Positions 61,875-64,000 of a stretch of DNA of 64,000 bases are shown in pieces. Below the pieces are notes generated by a model, which saw nothing but the letters and a program-made list of their open reading frames with translations, had not been told where the DNA came from and searched no databases. Position numbers and translations under genes: made by a program. Within the stretch, counting starts at the first letter, position 1, and each line of letters opens with the position of its first letter. Source of the stretch: Catalinimonas sp038039535 (GTDB taxonomy: Bacteria > Bacteroidota > Bacteroidia > Cytophagales > Cyclobacteriaceae); NCBI RefSeq assembly GCF_038039535.1, contig NZ_JBBPHP010000039.1:1-64000 (forward strand), given 5' to 3'.

Positions 61875-62741
61875 ATGAAAAAAATAGCAATCATCGCCCT
61901 CCTCATGGTGTGTGGGCTGTACGCTTATGCCCAAAAAATGCGGGTGCAGGAAGAAGAGAACATCAAGAAATCACTCAGCTTTGAGCAGAATGATGACCGA
62001 CTACTCATCCTCAAAAACATCAGTGGAAGTATAGACATTGAAGGATACGACGGTAACACGGTTGAACTGGAGGCCCGACAGCTACTCAAAGGAAAAGATC
62101 AGAATGCTTTACAAATTGCAAAAGATGAGGTACAATTGATCACACGGGTTGAAGGTGACATTATTCTGATCTACCCTAAAGATCCAAATGTGATAGCTGA
62201 GCTGAGAGGCCGCCGCTTACACATCAATACTTACCATGTTGACCCAGATTATCATTCTCATTATGACTTTAAGCTGCGGGTGCCCCGTAATATTAGTCTG
62301 GATATCTCTACTGTCAATGATGGTAATGTGACGGTGAGAAATGTGGAGGGGAAGGACATTCAGTTGCACAACGTGAATGGAGATGTTACTGCTAAACAGA
62401 TTAGTGGTCTTACTGAAGCCAATACCGTCAATGGTGAGATAGAAGTGAGCTATACACAAAAACCTACTGCTGATGCCGAGTTCCATACCATCAACGGAGA
62501 CATTAATGTGATCTGTCCGGCTAATCTGAACGCCGATGTACGCTTCAAAAGCATGAACGGAGATTTGTATACCAATTATGAAGATGTACAGACCAAGCCG
62601 GGCATTGAGCAGGCAAGTTCGGAGAGAGGAGACAAAAAAATGTACCGTCTGGATAAGTCCACAGTCTTGCAAATCAATAAGGGTGGGCCACTCCTTGATT
62701 TCAATGTGTTAAACGGAAATGTATATGTTAAAAAGTACTGA
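61875..62741 (+). CDS. DUF4097 family exported beta-helix protein
   Basis: A 288-residue protein with a signal peptide (IALLMVCGLYAYAQ). The body is the DUF4097 type of repeating beta strands: ILKNISGSIDIEGYDGNTVELEA, STVNDGNVTVRNVEGKDIQLHNVNGDVTA, NTVNGEIEVSYT, HTINGDINVICP and MNGDLYTNYED. It is probably periplasmic or on the outer membrane. The role of the family is unknown; such genes often sit behind ECF sigma/anti-sigma pairs. It has a paralogue immediately downstream, whose ATG is one base after its stop. Confidence 0.8.
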   Translation: MKKIAIIALLMVCGLYAYAQKMRVQEEENIKKSLSFEQNDDRLLILKNISGSIDIEGYDGNTVELEARQLLKGKDQNALQIAKDEVQLITRVEGDIILIYPKDPNVIAELRGRRLHINTYHVDPDYHSHYDFKLRVPRNISLDISTVNDGNVTVRNVEGKDIQLHNVNGDVTAKQISGLTEANTVNGEIEVSYTQKPTADAEFHTINGDINVICPANLNADVRFKSMNGDLYTNYEDVQTKPGIEQASSERGDKKMYRLDKSTVLQINKGGPLLDFNVLNGNVYVKKY

Positions 62742-62742
62742 T

Positions 62743-63543
62743 ATGAGACTGATCAAAGTTGTATTGATTGCCCTGCTGACTTATTTATTAGCCATTGGAC
62801 TGGCCAATGCGCAGGAGCAGATCGCTATCCCCCTCAGCCGTCCCGGTGAGCCCGGTCAGTTGGAAGTGCAAATGGTAAGAGGCTCTATCAGTATACAGAG
62901 TTACGATGGACAGGAAGTAGTGGTACGCATCATCGGTGGACAGAAAAAAGCGACCAAAGAAGACAGTAAAAATGGCATGCGCAGGATTTCAGGCCCTAGT
63001 TTCGGACTGGAGGCTACCGAACAGGACAACGAGGTGCGCATTGATGCTGGTCCGCCCAATCAAATGTCTAATCTGGAGATCCTTGTCCCCGCCAACTTTT
63101 CTGTAAATGCCGGAACGGTGAACGACGGCAATATCAGTATCAGCGGCTTAAGTGGAGAGATGGAAGTGAGCAATGTCAATGGAGACATACGCCTGGAAGG
63201 CATACGAGGCTCTGCCGTAGCCAGCACGGTCAATGGGGATGTAAAAGTAGAATTTCTGGAAGTAACTCCCGATACACCTATGGCTTTCAGCAGCCTCAAC
63301 GGAGATATAGATGTGGGCTTTCCGGCCAGCACCAAACTTACTGCCCAGATGAAAACATTGAATGGAGAAATCTACACCGATTTTGATATCAATGTAAATG
63401 CTTCGGGAAGTGTGGATAAGCGAAAAGAGAATGGGGTATACAAAGTCACAGTGGACAAAAGTATTATGGGTGACATCAATGGTGGTGGGCCTAAAATGAT
63501 TTTCAAAAACCACAATGGCAATATCTACATCCGTAAGCAGTAA
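62743..63543 (+). CDS. DUF4097 family exported protein, second copy
   Basis: 266 residues from the ATG giving MRLIKVVLIALLTYLLAIGLANAQ, a signal peptide; an ATG 24 bases upstream lies within the previous gene. The repeats parallel the first copy: MVRGSISIQSYDGQEVVVRI, GTVNDGNISISGLSGEMEVSNVNGDI, STVNGDVKVEFLE, SSLNGDIDVGFP and TLNGEIYTDFD. It is more acidic and lacks the YPKDPN loop of its neighbour. The two may act as a pair. Confidence 0.8.
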   Translation: MRLIKVVLIALLTYLLAIGLANAQEQIAIPLSRPGEPGQLEVQMVRGSISIQSYDGQEVVVRIIGGQKKATKEDSKNGMRRISGPSFGLEATEQDNEVRIDAGPPNQMSNLEILVPANFSVNAGTVNDGNISISGLSGEMEVSNVNGDIRLEGIRGSAVASTVNGDVKVEFLEVTPDTPMAFSSLNGDIDVGFPASTKLTAQMKTLNGEIYTDFDINVNASGSVDKRKENGVYKVTVDKSIMGDINGGGPKMIFKNHNGNIYIRKQ

Positions 63544-63590
63544 ACATTTAGAGCATCATGAGCTATGAGGTTCATGATGCTTGATTTTAA

Positions 63591-64000
63591 TCAATACCCT
63601 TCCTTTAAGTAAGAAGATGGATAAAGCTCAGTATTAGGACTAGCATAGAGATAAGAATCATTCTCAACAATGATAGCCTTATATTTATACAGCATTTTCT
63701 GCGACTTCTTCCGTATCAATAGTAAAGGTAGACCCACTGTTATCGTGGAAATAGAAAACTGGTTGACTTCACTATCCAGCGAGGGTTTATTACCATGCAC
63801 AGCCAGGTTATTGATCTGATCAACCACAAACCTACCTACACCAACAATCACCAGTGCGGCTCCCAGCGTCTGATGAAAGGCATGCTGCCTGAAATAGATT
63901 CTGTCAATTTCGTAGATAGATAAAGTATCATCGTAAGTAATTATGGCAGAGTCGGATATATCCCGTATGTAAGTAGAGACCTTCTCGCTGTTGCCTTTGT
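63591..64000 (-). CDS. Hypothetical protein, 5' part outside the window
   Basis: The minus-strand frame is open from the window edge for about 136 residues to a TAA. The visible part has STYIRDISDSAIITYDDTLSIYEI, then FHQTLGAALVIVGVGRFVVDQ (a possible membrane helix), then ITVGLPLLLIRKKSQKMLYKY (a second hydrophobic stretch), and ends PNTELYPSSYLKEGY. No family is recognised. A short call starting at an internal GTG (63851) would miss the N-terminal part. It is convergent with the second DUF4097 gene. Confidence 0.6.
   Translation of the reverse strand, partial: KGNSEKVSTYIRDISDSAIITYDDTLSIYEIDRIYFRQHAFHQTLGAALVIVGVGRFVVDQINNLAVHGNKPSLDSEVNQFSISTITVGLPLLLIRKKSQKMLYKYKAIIVENDSYLYASPNTELYPSSYLKEGY

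Overview
The window looks like a chromosomal segment of a free-living, probably marine member of the Bacteroidota, most likely order Cytophagales. Supporting signs are promoter elements of the TAnnTTTG type, a Sec-exported clade II nitrous oxide reductase, permease-prefix MacB-like ABC proteins under a PadR regulator, DUF2911, DUF4097 and DUF5009 proteins, a sulfatase with other saccharide enzymes, and many lipoproteins. Base composition is moderate and fairly even. I see no rRNA, tRNA or CRISPR array.

Layout. 1-1074: 3' part of a TrpB2-type tryptophan synthase gene, cut at about position 75 by what looks like the end of an insertion sequence. 1129-5358 (-): a tightly coupled glycosyltransferase operon with a 58-residue acidic protein. 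5438-9214: a methyltransferase and three histidine-kinase-related genes, two of which lack an ATPase domain. 9521-20975: mixed housekeeping and hypothetical genes (FloA, DUF2911, DUF2306, a DUF1593 nucleoside-hydrolase-like protein, Uma2, a beta-CASP nuclease, a DUF5009 acyltransferase-like protein, an EF-hand protein, a class V aminotransferase, an NAD(P)-binding protein). 21016-36614: a nitrogen-oxide respiration island. It holds RIC iron-sulfur repair, an unidentified His-rich membrane protein, a group III truncated haemoglobin, NnrS, nosY/F/D/L/Z, a lipoprotein cytochrome c, a Crp/Fnr regulator, and a NapA-like nitrate reductase with a tetraheme NapC/NrfH-like cytochrome. Beside RIC lies the short wreck of a probable quinol NO reductase gene. 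37162-42847: an RND efflux operon. 42976-45942: an ABC permease with its PadR regulator. 46332-49091: a large PAS kinase with an ethylene-receptor-like sensor. 49134-60345: PhoD-like phosphatase, sulfatase, GH13 enzyme with a TetR regulator and probable operator, cold-shock protein, ChbG-like deacetylase, AGE-family epimerase, DUF2911 lipoprotein and beta-propeller lipoprotein. 60527-63543: ECF sigma factor, anti-sigma-like protein with HEAT-like repeats, and two DUF4097 proteins. The window ends inside a hypothetical gene.

How it fits together. Three promoters in the nitrogen-oxide island carry an FNR-type box (TGAT-N4-ATCA) at a nearly constant distance from a Bacteroidota -7 element. They precede RIC, NnrS and the cytochrome c/nosZ operon, so the linked Crp/Fnr regulator, which has no cysteines, probably controls one NO/N2O regulon. 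Nitrate reductase and N2O reductase are present, no nitrite reductase is visible, and the NO reductase is decayed. Within this window the organism looks like a partial denitrifier that consumes N2O and detoxifies NO.
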